A DNA stretch of 64,000 bases, taken from Anas platyrhynchos. Lineage: Eukaryota > Chordata > Aves > Anseriformes > Anatidae. The notes under the pieces were generated by a model, which saw only the letters and a program-made list of their open reading frames with translations, was not told where the DNA came from and made no database searches. Position numbers and translations under genes: made by a program. Shown here in pieces: positions 44,881-54,700 of this stretch (the first letter of the stretch is position 1; each line of letters opens with the position of its first letter). The DNA lies in the NCBI RefSeq assembly GCF_047663525.1, contig NC_092606.1, positions 4,896,501-4,960,500 of the forward strand. The letters run 5' to 3'.

Positions 44881-47559
44881 GTGAGCGGCACGGTACGGAC
44901 CGGGAACGGCCCGGTACGGCCCCCCCCCGGGGTTTGTAACCCCCCCTCCCATCCTTTCCCGTGCTTTATAGGGGGGAGCGGTGGCATCGGCGAGGCCACG
45001 GCGCGGGCCCTTGCGCGCTGCGGGGCGCGCGTGGTGCTGGCTGCGCGCAGTGCGCGGCGCGGGGAGGCGGCGGCGCGCCGCATCCGCACGGTGAGAGCGC
45101 CCCCCCCGCGCACACACACACCCCGAAACCCCATAAAGCCCACCCCCACAGGGGGACGTCCCCGGGCATCCCAATAAATAACCCCCCCGGGCACCCCGCT
45201 GCACCCCCATGGATGGCCCTTGGGCACCATCGCCACCGTGCCCACCCCAGACACCCCCAGTGCACCCCCCCCAGTGCTCCACACACCCCCCAATTGCACC
45301 CCAAGGGCACCCCCTCGACACCCCAATATCCCCTATGGGACAGCCCGCTGCGCCCCCCACCCCGAGCACCCCCCTGAGTACCCCCAGTGCACCCCCCAGG
45401 CCTTCCTGTGCACCCCTCTGGGACATCCCCGGTGTACCCCCCCCCACAACACCCCCAGTGTACCCTGCCACCTCCAAAATCCCCCCCTGGCACCCCTAGG
45501 ACACCCCCATGGGACATCCCTGGGCACCCCCAGGACATTCCTTGGGCACCCTGACAGCACATCCCCAGTGTACCCCCCCAAAACCCCCAGTGCCCCTCCC
45601 CATACACCCCCGGTAACATCCAAGTACTCCCAGTACCCCCACATACAGCCCCAGTACCCCCTAAATACTCCCAGTGCCCCACCATTGGCCCCAGTATCCC
45701 CCAAGTACTCCCAGTACCCCCCTATACACCCCCAGTATCCCCCCAAGCACCCCCAGTACCCCCCATACACCCCCAGTATCCTCCCAAGCACCTCCAGTAC
45801 CCCTCCCAAACACCCCCACGGGACACCCCAAAGCACCCCCAGCACCCCCCTGCTGCACCCGCAGGAGACGGGGAACCCAGAGGTGCTCTTCATGCCCCTG
45901 GACCTGGCCAGCCTGCGCTCGGTGCGCGCCTTCGCCAGCGCCTTCCTGCGCCAGGAGCCCCACCTGCACCTCCTGGTCAACAACGCCGGTGAGCCCCCGG
46001 GCTGCACGGGGACCCCCCCAAAAAACCATCCCCAAATTTCCCCAACCTCCAGCACCGTCCCCACCTCCCGCTGCCCCTCCGCAGGGGTGAGCGCCGGGGG
46101 GACGACGGAGGACGGCTTCAGCCTCACCTTCCAGGTCAACCACCTGGGCCACTTCTTGCTCACCCAGCTGCTCCTGGAGCGGCTGCAGCACAGTGCTCCC
46201 AGCCGTGTGGTCATCGTCGCCTCCGCCGCGCACCGTGCCGGCCGCTTGAACCCCGCCGCGCTGGGTCGCCCGCCGCCCGGCCCCCTGCCCACCTTCCAGG
46301 GCTACTGCGACAGCAAGCTGGCCAACGTGCTGCATGCCCGCGAGCTGGCCACGCGCCTGCAGGGCACCCAGGTGACCGCCTACGCCGTGCACCCAGGTAG
46401 GGCCCCGCTGGGCACAGCTTCCTTCATGCGGTGCCTGCGTTGCACCTGTGCAGAGCGTGGGGTTTTTGCTTTGTGCATGGTGCAGTCTGTGCTCAGAGAA
46501 GTTCTTTGCACAGAGAATTCCTTTGCGTGGAGCATCCCTTTGCACGTTGCACCCTTTGCATGATGCCTTTTTTGCACAGCGCATCCTTTCCATGGAACAT
46601 CCTGGGTGCAGTGCATGCTTTGCATGGTGTGTCCTTTTGCACGGTGCAGGCCGTCCTTTTGCATGGAGCATCCCTCTGCACAGCTCAGCTTTTGCACAGG
46701 GTCCCTTTGCATGGAGCATCCCTTTGCACGTTGCGCCCTTTGCATGATGTGTTTGTTGCACAGTGCACCCTTCGCATGGAACATCCCTTCAGTGCGTGCT
46801 TTGCATGGCACATCCCCTTGCATGATGTGTGCTTTTGCACAGTGCCTGCCTTTGTGTGGACTGTCCTTTTGCATGGTGCATCCCTGTGCACTGCTCACCT
46901 TTCGCACAGCTCAACCTTTGCACGTTGCACCCTTTGCATCATGCTTTTTTGCACGGCACATCCTTGGTGCAGTGCATGCTTTGCACGGCCCATCCCCTCG
47001 CATGGTGTGTCCTTTTGCATCCCTTTGTGTGCACCGTCCTTTTGCACGGAGCATCCCTGTTCACAGCTCACCTTTTGCACAGTGCATCCCTTTGCACGAC
47101 GCATCCCTTTGCACAGTGCACTCCTTGCGCAGCGCATCCTTTTTGCACAGAGCCCCGTGCACTGCAGAGCAGCTTTGCAAAGCCGGGCCAAGCTCAGGCA
47201 CAGGCAGCACCCCGAGCAAACAGCACCCTGGGGGGGGGGGGTGTCCCCTTCCCCACCAGGCCCCGGCTGCGACACCGCCCCTTCCCCTCGCCCCAGGCTT
47301 TGTCAACACGGAGCTGTTCCGCCACCTCCCGCTCTGGCTGAAGCCTCTCTTCGTGCCCTTGGCCTGGCTCTTCTTCCGCGACGCCGCCGAGGGCGCCGAG
47401 ACCTCGCTGTTCTGCGCCACGCAGGAGGGCCTCGAGCGCTTCAGCGGCCGCTACTTCGCCGACTGCCGCCTGCAGGAGCCGTGGCCCCACGCCCGTGACG
47501 ACGCCGCGGCCCGGGAGCTGTGGGAGGCCAGCGAGAGGCTGGCGGGGCTGGCGCCGTGA
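44754..47559 (+). CDS. DHRS13: DHRS13, short-chain dehydrogenase/reductase 13, complete CDS
   Basis: NAD(P)-dependent SDR of the retinol-dehydrogenase-like branch. Five coding exons (44754-44880, 44972-45090, 45865-45988, 46085-46396, 47297-47559) give 314 codons. An N-terminal hydrophobic segment (residues 3-19) probably anchors it in the ER. The cofactor motif is T42-G-G-S-G-G-I-G49; NNAG is at 121-124; the catalytic Ser is S170 in VASAAH; the YxxxK motif is Y197/K201. The protein stops straight after ERLAGLAP, whereas the recalled human protein (377 aa) has a further acidic/Ser-rich tail. The gene is riddled with tandem repeats in introns 2 and 4. Identity rests on sequence and on position between PHF12 and FLOT2. 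Physiological substrate is not known to me. Confidence 0.9.
44972..45090 (+). CDS. DHRS13: DHRS13 exon 2: Rossmann glycine motif
   Basis: [20 protein letters not shown] through RIRT, residues 43-82. The intron before it is 91 bp. Donor GTGAGA; phase 0 out. Confidence 0.9.
45205..45860. repeat. C-rich minisatellite filling DHRS13 intron 2
   Basis: Degenerate units of about 20-22 bases, such as CCCCCAGTACCCCC alternating with ATACACCCCCAGTATCC and AAGCACCCCCAG. Almost no G occurs on this strand over long stretches. It ends at the exon 3 acceptor and explains the long Pro-rich ORFs in this interval. Confidence 0.85.
45865..45988 (+). CDS. DHRS13: DHRS13 exon 3
   Basis: [20 protein letters not shown] through LHLLVNNA, residues 83-123, with the conserved D-L-A-S-L and the NNAG motif (Gly split). 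The following intron (45989-46084) is 96 nt and stop-free in this frame. Confidence 0.92.
46085..46396 (+). CDS. DHRS13: DHRS13 exon 4: catalytic core
   Basis: [42 protein letters not shown], then [16 protein letters not shown] and AYAVHPG. It carries the catalytic Ser, Tyr and Lys. Phase 1 on both sides; donor GTAGGG. Confidence 0.93.
46400..47165. repeat. Higher-order TTTGCAY tandem array in DHRS13 intron 4
   Basis: A dense array of CTTTGCATGG, CTTTTGCACGG and GCATCCC words. The motif CTTTGCACGTTGC recurs near 46538, 46722 and 46916, with a related copy near 47090, showing a higher-order period of about 175-195 bases. It creates long Cys-rich ORFs in several frames that I treat as artefacts. 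The simple unit is close to a POU half site. Confidence 0.85.
47297..47559 (+). CDS. DHRS13: DHRS13 exon 5: C-terminus
   Basis: [52 protein letters not shown] and TGA at 47557-47559. It lacks the C-terminal extension of recalled human DHRS13. Confidence 0.9.
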
Positions 47560-47600
47560 CCCCCCCCAAGCCACTGTCCCCCTCCCCGTGTCCCCCGTGC

Positions 47601-47606
47601 AATAAA
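47601..47606 (+). terminator. DHRS13: DHRS13 polyadenylation signal
   Basis: AATAAA 41 bases after the stop codon, in the context CGTGCAATAAAGCC. The 3' UTR is therefore very short (about 60 bases). The same 14 bases recur in the downstream array at 48211-48224. Confidence 0.85.
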
Positions 47607-47860
47607 GCCGAGCGTCCTGCAATGGTGTCACCTGCCAGCAGGGTTAGGATGCAGCGAGGTGGTGGAGGTGGAGGAGGTGCCCTCGTTTTGGGGAGGTGGT
47701 GGCCGTGTGTGCAGTGCTGGCTGCTTTCCTGCTCCGGCACCGCGGGCTGCAGCGCCCTGAGCTGCCCTGCAGCAGCTGCTGAGCAGCGTGCACACCTCAC
47801 AGCTTCTGTGCACACACACACGGGTCACCCCGCCTTGCACTGGCAGTGAAACAGCACGTG
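47607..47860 (+). other. DHRS13 downstream spacer
   Basis: Noncoding, with short GGAGGT and TGTGCACACACA runs at about 47654-47680 and 47805-47822. No ORF of interest. Confidence 0.45.
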
Positions 47861-48500
47861 TAGCCTTGCAGAGTGGGCATGTGCTGCAGTACAGCACGCT
47901 CTGCCTTGCACGTACGGGCACAGACAGCCACGTGCTGCACCTCGCACAGTGCGTGCCCTGCTTTGCTTGCACATGCACATTTTGCAGCAAATGCACCAGC
48001 TTGCACATGCATGCAAATGCTGCAGTGTGCATGCCCTGCCTTGCACACCTTGCACTAAAGCATGCCCTGCTGTGCGCATGCTTGCAAATACTGCAGTGTG
48101 CACACACTGCAATAAAACATGCCCTGCTGCCTACACACCTGCAAATACTGAAGTGTGCACGCCCTGCAATGAAGCACGCCCTGCAATAAAGCCTGCCCTG
48201 CCATGCATACCGTGCAATAAAGCCTGCCCTACCGTGCACACTGGGCATTGCACACCCAGCCCTGCACACCCCACAAAACTCCTGCCTTGCACACCAAGTC
48301 CTGCACACCATGCAATAACACCTGCCTTACACACCCACCTTGCACACCCTGCCTTGCACACCCAGCTTTGTACACGCAGTCTTGCACACGCAGCCTTGCA
48401 CACCCAGCCCTGCACACCCCACGTAACACCTGCCTTGCACACCCTGCAATAACGCCTGCCTTGCACACCCAACTCCCCCCTTGCACACCCCCCTTGCACA
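47861..48500. repeat. TGCAY-rich tandem array between DHRS13 and FLOT2
   Basis: Degenerate repeats of CCTTGCACAC, TGCAAATACTGCAGTGTGCA and TGCAATAAAGCCTGCCCTG types. Exact AATAAA copies lie at 48111-48116, 48185-48190 and 48216-48221. The array stops within about 20 bases of the first FLOT2 YY1 motif. It shares the TGCAC/TGCAT words of the DHRS13 intron 4 array. Confidence 0.85.
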
Positions 48501-48518
48501 CCCCCCTCCCGCTGCCCC

Positions 48519-48530
48519 CAAGATGGCGGC
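48519..48530 (+). promoter_or_regulatory. FLOT2: YY1 site, FLOT2 promoter copy 1
   Basis: CAAGATGGCGGC, an exact match to the start-site-associated YY1 motif on the sense strand. Confidence 0.7.
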
Positions 48531-48578
48531 GGCCCCGCGCTCCCCTGGCCCCGCCCCCCCGGCCGGCCCCGACCTTCC

Positions 48579-48590
48579 CAAGATGGCGGC
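48579..48590 (+). promoter_or_regulatory. FLOT2: YY1 site, FLOT2 promoter copy 2
   Basis: The same CAAGATGGCGGC, 60 bases downstream; it may define a second start site. Confidence 0.7.
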
Positions 48591-48662
48591 CGCGAGGCGG
48601 GGCCGGGCGGGGCGGCGCGGGGCGCTGCGGGAGCGGGCGGCGGGGCAGGCGGCGGCGCCACC

Positions 48663-48711
48663 ATGGGCAACTGCCACACGGTGGGGCCCAACGAGGCGCT
48701 GGTGGTGTCAG
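48663..48711 (+). CDS. FLOT2: FLOT2 exon 1: acylated N-terminus
   Basis: [16 protein letters not shown] plus a split Gly. Gly2 and Cys4 are lipidation positions in mammals. Donor GTACGG; phase 1. Confidence 0.97.
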
Positions 48712-51700
48712 GTACGGGTCGGGGAGGGCTCGGGGGAGCCGGGGAGGGGGCTTTTGGGGAGCCGCTGCGGCTGCGGGGGTCCCGTCCTGAGGGGGCTGTG
48801 AGGGGGGACAGCGGGGAGGCGGTGTGGGGGTGGTTCTGTCATGGGGGTTGGTTGGGGGTGAGAAGGGAGGACGAGGGGTTTTTGGGGTGCCCCACGAGGG
48901 AGGACGTGGCGGGGGGCACTGTCACAGCCATGTCCCCGCCGTGGGTGGCAGCAGGTGGGGACACGGCGTGACACTGGGGCTGGCAGCCTTCAGTGCTGCA
49001 CAGGGGTGCTGATGCTGGAAGCCCACCAGGTGAGCTGGTTAATTAGGCTGGTGTTAATTAAACCAGTAAAATCCCCTGAGTCCGTGCATTAGCGCAGGGC
49101 AGGCTGCAGGCAGGGCTGGTGAGGTGACATTAGGGCTTGCTGTGAGGGCTGCGTGCCCCGCTGTTATGGGGCCACGTGCAAGGAAATAACGGGGTTAGGT
49201 TCATGCTGGTGTCACTTCATGTGCCCTCGGTCATGTTACATCCTTCTTGTCACCGCCGGGCTGGCTTTGAGGTCGATTCTGTGATCCTCGAACCTAAACT
49301 CGCATGGAGATGGGGGTGAGTGCCAGGGGGATGCTGTGGTGGCAGCTCTGTGGTGAAACCACATCGTCATGCTTTTGGACCAAAATATCCAGCAGGCCGC
49401 AGCCCGGCTGGGCTGTTGTCAGTTCATCTCTCGGATAATTATGGGAATTTCTGAAGGGATGGCAGGAACAGGCTGCAGTTTGGGAAACAAATGTGCCCTC
49501 TGACCGCCGCTTCGGAGGGGTCGCAAACCGCGCCCGCCAGCTGGCTGGAGCAGCAGTTTCCTGCAGCTTTCCTGGTCCGTGAGCAGCTGCTGCACGTCTG
49601 TGGTCCCAAAGCTGGGAAAAAAAATGAAAACCTTGAAGAAATTGGGTGCTTCCAGCTGGGATCTGGTCCGCAAATCTAGAGCTGATGCTGCGCCTCCCTC
49701 CAAGAGACCCCTCCAAAAGCAGCGCAGCTTGGTGAAACGCCACATCCAGCGGGGGAACCGAGGGGCTGTGCAAGGATGGCATTGTTTTAACAGCTTGGTT
49801 TAACCCCTGTTCCTTTCTGAAGTTAAAACAGGGCTTTGTAGGATGGGCCGGCAGGAATTTGTGGCATCTGCTTGCATTCTCCTACTGCCAGCGAGCCGAG
49901 GATGCCCCTCAGCACACAGCCGCCTTCTGGGGGGAAAGCACAAATCATGGCAGGCCCTGGGGGTCGGAGCTGGGTTCGGTGCTGCCACCAGACCCGGCTG
50001 CCCTCCACTGTGACCTGTGAGCCCTTACTGTCCCCTGAGAGCACTGACTCGGGGGTGGCAGAGCCCTGCAGCCACCCCACGGCTCCTCAGCACCCACATG
50101 CCAGGGCAGGGGCAGGAGGATGCAGCCCCTGAAGGCTCTGGTTCCAGGAACTCAGGCGGTCCCTGGGGAAAAACAGACAGGACCTCATGGCCCAGAGCTT
50201 ATTTGGATGGGGTTAGGTCAGGTTTGGGGAGGGAGGAGGGAAGGGAAGGATAACCCGACAGCAAATTACGTTAATGAGAGGCTTTTGGCTTGCGGTGTTG
50301 AATTGTCATACGGATGTTATCTGCAAGGCTTCGCTTTGCAGGAAGGCACCTCAAAATCATGAAGCAAAGTGGAAAGTTTTCCTTCTTGTAAACTTAGCTG
50401 GGCCTGCTGAAGGAAGTTCTGTCACGTGCCTCCTCTGGCATGTGTTTTTTTTCTGTTCCTTGAGGAGTGGTGTTCTTTCTTTTCACTTCCTCGTGGCACA
50501 TCTCAGCTCCCCCAGCCCCGCAGGAGCTGTGCTTTGGGAACTTGTGTGCGTGCAGGAGCCTCGTGGCATTTTTTGGGAAGCTGCCTGCTGGCTCTCACGT
50601 CCTGCCCCTCTTGAGCAACGTCCTGCCCTTCTTGAGCAACGCTCCTCTCCTTCTAAGAAACTGCTCTCAGGCAATCCCTTTGTGAAATGCAGAGGCCAGG
50701 CATGGCAGGGATGCTCCGTGGAGCCCTACCTAGGTGATTATGGTTCCTCTGGGACGTGGCTCTGGCGTTGCCAAAGAGCAGTGGTGCTGGGAGCTGCCAG
50801 TGAGGCTCGGTGCAAGCCCTGGGGAGCCTTTGACGGGTGTCTCTGGCTCCTTCCTGGCTGCTCTGAGCACGGCTGGAACCAGCCGAGAGTTCGGGGAAGC
50901 AGAAAATATCTGCTCATCCTGACGTCAGGCTCTTCCCACTAAGATAAATAGATTCTCTCCAATCCGTGACACTGGTTTTGGGTTACAGCCTGGGTGAAAG
51001 CAGCTTTTTGTGGCTGAGGATCGATCTGCTCCTTTTGAAAGACGGCGCTGTAAGGTTTCTGCAGGGCCTCGTAATGAGGAGATGCGATATTTAATGGCTC
51101 TGCTCATCCTGCAGCTCCCCTGGGCAGGCAGCGATGCCCACATCTCTGCAGCTTGGCCGTCTTCCATCCTGGCTGGAAGGGCTGCAGGGTGGCAAATTCG
51201 AGCTGGACACCTGCAGGCGTGCTACAGGGGCAGTCCACAGCGTTTTTGGGGCAGGACAGACTGCTGTTTCAGCTAAAGTTCGTGATGTGAGAGGAGGAGA
51301 AAAACAAAAAAGCCAGGAAGTGACAGCCCAGTCGGTCTAGCTTTATTTCCTAGGAGAACACCAGAACAAATATTGCTCGGAAGAAAACACCTGACACATA
51401 TTTGATGAATATAAGCCACATCCAGCTCATCTGCCTTCCCCCTCAGGTGAGGTAAGTGTGGGGAAGAGCAGCAGCTGAGGCACACCTCGCCTTTACTGAG
51501 GCTTCTTACGCTGGCTTGTGATTTCTCAGAAGTCAGCTCGAGAAATAGCATCCAGCTCAGTTTCTCGAACTTTTAAGTCAGGTCCCTCTGGGGCTCTTTA
51601 ATCTCTTCCAAAGTCAAAGAAGAGCTGGCATTTTATTCCTAGTTTATGTAAACATTTCATGCCAGGCCCCAGCACTTGGGGATAATTAACCCTTCCAGAT

Positions 51701-54700
51701 CTAATCTGAGCACTCACATCCCTCTTCCTTCTTCCCGTAAGAGGTCACGGTTTTGAGCCAATGTACCATAAAAAGAGAACAGGCTCTTTTATGAGTTTTG
51801 AAAGCCTGAAATAAAGGCTTCTGAAAGTTCTGCAAACCCTTCCCGTTCTGCAAGAGGCCTGCAGCCTGAGGAGGAGCTGAGCTCTCAGCTCTCAAAACTG
51901 GTACGAGAGTGACTGGAAAACCATTGCCAGGGAACGTAACAGTGGCTCACTGTTCGGCTGGAAGGATTTATCGAGTTTCTTGTTTTGGCTTGGAGAATGG
52001 AATGGAGAATGTGCTTATTGAGTTTGCAGATGGCAGCGAGCTGGGAATGGATTTGAGAGCTTTGGAGAGCAGGATTAGGCTCGAAATGAACTCAACAGAT
52101 TGCCCGAACGGCCCAAAAGAAACACGATGCGGTTTGGCGATGTGAAAGAGCGGCTCTTAGGTGAGGACAATCGATTACATGAGCACAGAAACCCTACGGA
52201 GGTTTCTGTAGCCCCCGAGGGACACTGACTTCCTTCTCAGGAGCTAATTCTTCAGCTTCTTGCAGTTTCTGTTTACAAGATCAGTTAAACTAAAGGTGTG
52301 GTTTTAAACCCACTCTGTACCATTGGTGCTCGTAGTTTAAAATGAGTGATTTTGATTCAGTTTCTCCAAACCAAGCTAACCAGCACAACCTACTTTCACC
52401 TGCTGTAGTGACCCTCAAAGGATTGAGTGGATCCGCTCAGAATGCTGCATCTGTTGAAATAAATTCTTGTTAACCTTGCACCACTTCTGCAATGGGACAA
52501 AGCCTGATTTATATTCACGGTAGGACGCAGGAAGCAGACACTGACTGTAGTCTAGACTATGCTTTATTCCATGAGATGCTTTACGTATGCCTTCGCCTTT
52601 TTCTCCCCTCCCCTTTATGCCTTTTTCCAATTACCAATTTGTGCCTTGTCCTTCTGCACCCGGCTGTTAGCACCCCGTGACATTTCCCAGCACAAGCCCG
52701 ATGCTCCAGCCAGCCCGGCATCATCCCGACATGACCGAGCTGTTTGTTTCCACCTCCAGCAGCAAGAGGAGGCGATCCCAGTGCCAGATGGAAGCTCCCG
52801 TGCACGTGAAGGCAGCAGCATCGCTCTCTGAACCTGTGCTGGGCGTTGGGCAGCCCCTGGGAGGGAGCCCAGCCACCCGAGCAGCCTGCTCTGATGGTTT
52901 GCTTTCCTGAACGCTCACCGCTTCCTGCCACCTTACAAGCCTCAGGTTACCTTGGGAGATCAAAGGACACGGAGCTTGTTCACGAGCCTAAATTGTCCTG
53001 CAAGGCTGGCCTTGATGCTTTGAGCCCCGTGTTCCCTTAACCCTCGGGGTTTGTCTTCTTCCTTGCGTGCCATCCGTTAGCGCAGGCTTCCTGTGTGTCC
53101 CAGGGAACTGTTTATCTCAAATGGTTAATCTGATTTCATAAAAAAACAGACAACGTGCTTTCTCTTGGCTCTGGGGATTCTTGCATGAACACAGGACCCC
53201 TCCATCTGGGCAGAGGCCGTGAATCCTCCGTTTGTAGCACGGTGCCCCCAGACGAGGTGTGGTGGCTGCTCGTGGAGGCTATGGCCAAGTTCAAGTAACG
53301 GGCATATTATAGCTGGAAAAGGCAATTTTTCTTCCAGATCTCATCGTGCTAGAGGGTTTGTTCTTCAGCCTTGCAAGGGTTTCACTTTGGTCATTCCTTT
53401 TCTTCACTTGATCTCTGAGACCTGGGAAGCGGGGCTGCAGAGCTGCAGTGGGGAATCAGCGATCGGCTGCTCTGAGGTGTTACCAGGACCGAGCTCTGCT
53501 CAGCTCAGACACCCAGCCTGTATGAAAGCTACCAGCTGGCGTCCTTCCCCTGGTTAATGTCTTAGGTTTCCCTGTTTTTCTTATGCCTCAAACACTTCTT
53601 GCCACGCAGCATAGCTCAGTGAGCAGAGCTGTGTAGCTGCGCTACGCGCTCCTGGAGACAAGCACAGGGCTGGCTTTGGGTGTGATCCTAAACGAGGCAT
53701 TTCCTTGCGCTGCCTGCAGAAGAAATATTACAAAAAAACAAAAACCTGTGTGCAGAGGCATGTTCCTTCCTTGTAACAGCGGCGGCTCGAGGGCGCGGAG
53801 TTTTCTCAGGAGGTTATGAAACAATTCCCAGCCGTGCAGCAGCAGAGGACCACGTCGATCCCGCAGACCCAAAGGCCTTTCCACGCGGAGCTGCAGCAAC
53901 ACCTCCCTTCCTGTTCCTGGAAAACAAGGGCCTGGCTGGCCGGCCGAGCTGGCCGGGCTCACGTCCGCCAAGAAATGTTAGAAGGCATGGAGTTACTGCC
54001 TCGTGGGGCTGTGACACCAGCTCCTGTAACCCTGCCCGCCTGACGTAGCCCTCCAGCTACAGAAGAAGGTCAAGAGAGGTGATTCCTCTGTGCTGTGGAG
54101 CACAAGAGACCCCCACGCTGGTTCTGTTTTGCCTGGTCAGAGCCCTGCGGGGTGGGAAATGCCTCTTGGAGGACATTTGGGGGCTGCCCATGCTCTGTTC
54201 GTGGGCGGCTCCGTGATGAACCCTCAAAGCCTCGTGTGCCACAGTGCTTGTGCGAGCCAGAGCCAGAACCAGGAGGTGTTTGCAGGGTAGCTTGAAGGTT
54301 CTCCCTGCCTCTAACGCTGACCTGCTGGCTTTTTGGGAGGTTTCAGGGTTGTTGCTTTGCAGTGGAGGTGACTGGTGAGGGAAAGGAGAAGGATTTCTTA
54401 CGTGGCCTTCCGTGCCGGAGCTGGTGCATCACAGCTTAGGGTGATTCTGTTTGCTTGACACTGCCTTACGAAAGTAAAATACAACCCTGGTTTGAAATAG
54501 AGTAGCTTTGTGTGGTGTTGTTTGTCATAGCAATTTATCGTAAATATGGTTTTCTGGATTTGTAGGCCAGTTATAAAAAAGGCTGCCTTTGGGAAATGTC
54601 TGTGAGAAGGAAGGGCTGCGGAGGGGAGGAGAGCGCGGGGCTCCCCGTGTCCACCACGAGGGAGCTCCAGCTCCAGCACTGCTTACTGGGGCCGTGCTGG

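Larger units (their letters stand above)
48505..48720 (+). promoter_or_regulatory. FLOT2: FLOT2 CpG promoter
   Basis: GC-rich, TATA-less, with GGGGCGGG-type GC boxes and two CAAGATGGCGGC motifs exactly 60 bases apart. The ATG lies 73 bases after the second. YY1 sites of this kind usually overlap the transcription start, so the 5' UTR is probably 75-145 nt. Confidence 0.75.

Noticed and set aside
44361-45326. 321-codon minus-strand ORF over the DHRS13 start
   Set aside because: It is the antisense shadow of GC-rich exons and C-rich repeats and shows no homology.
46431-47498. Long Cys-rich ORFs (plus strand, and minus strand 45661-46761)
   Set aside because: They run through the TTTGCAY array of DHRS13 intron 4 and are open in several frames at once, as expected for a tandem repeat with few stop words.
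46400-48500. Regularly repeated units resembling a CRISPR array
   Set aside because: The units are degenerate, have no unique spacers, and lie in a vertebrate gene region; they are minisatellites.
51909-52145. 78-codon ORF in FLOT2 intron 1
   Set aside because: No splice signals in matching phase and no recognisable family; treated as chance.
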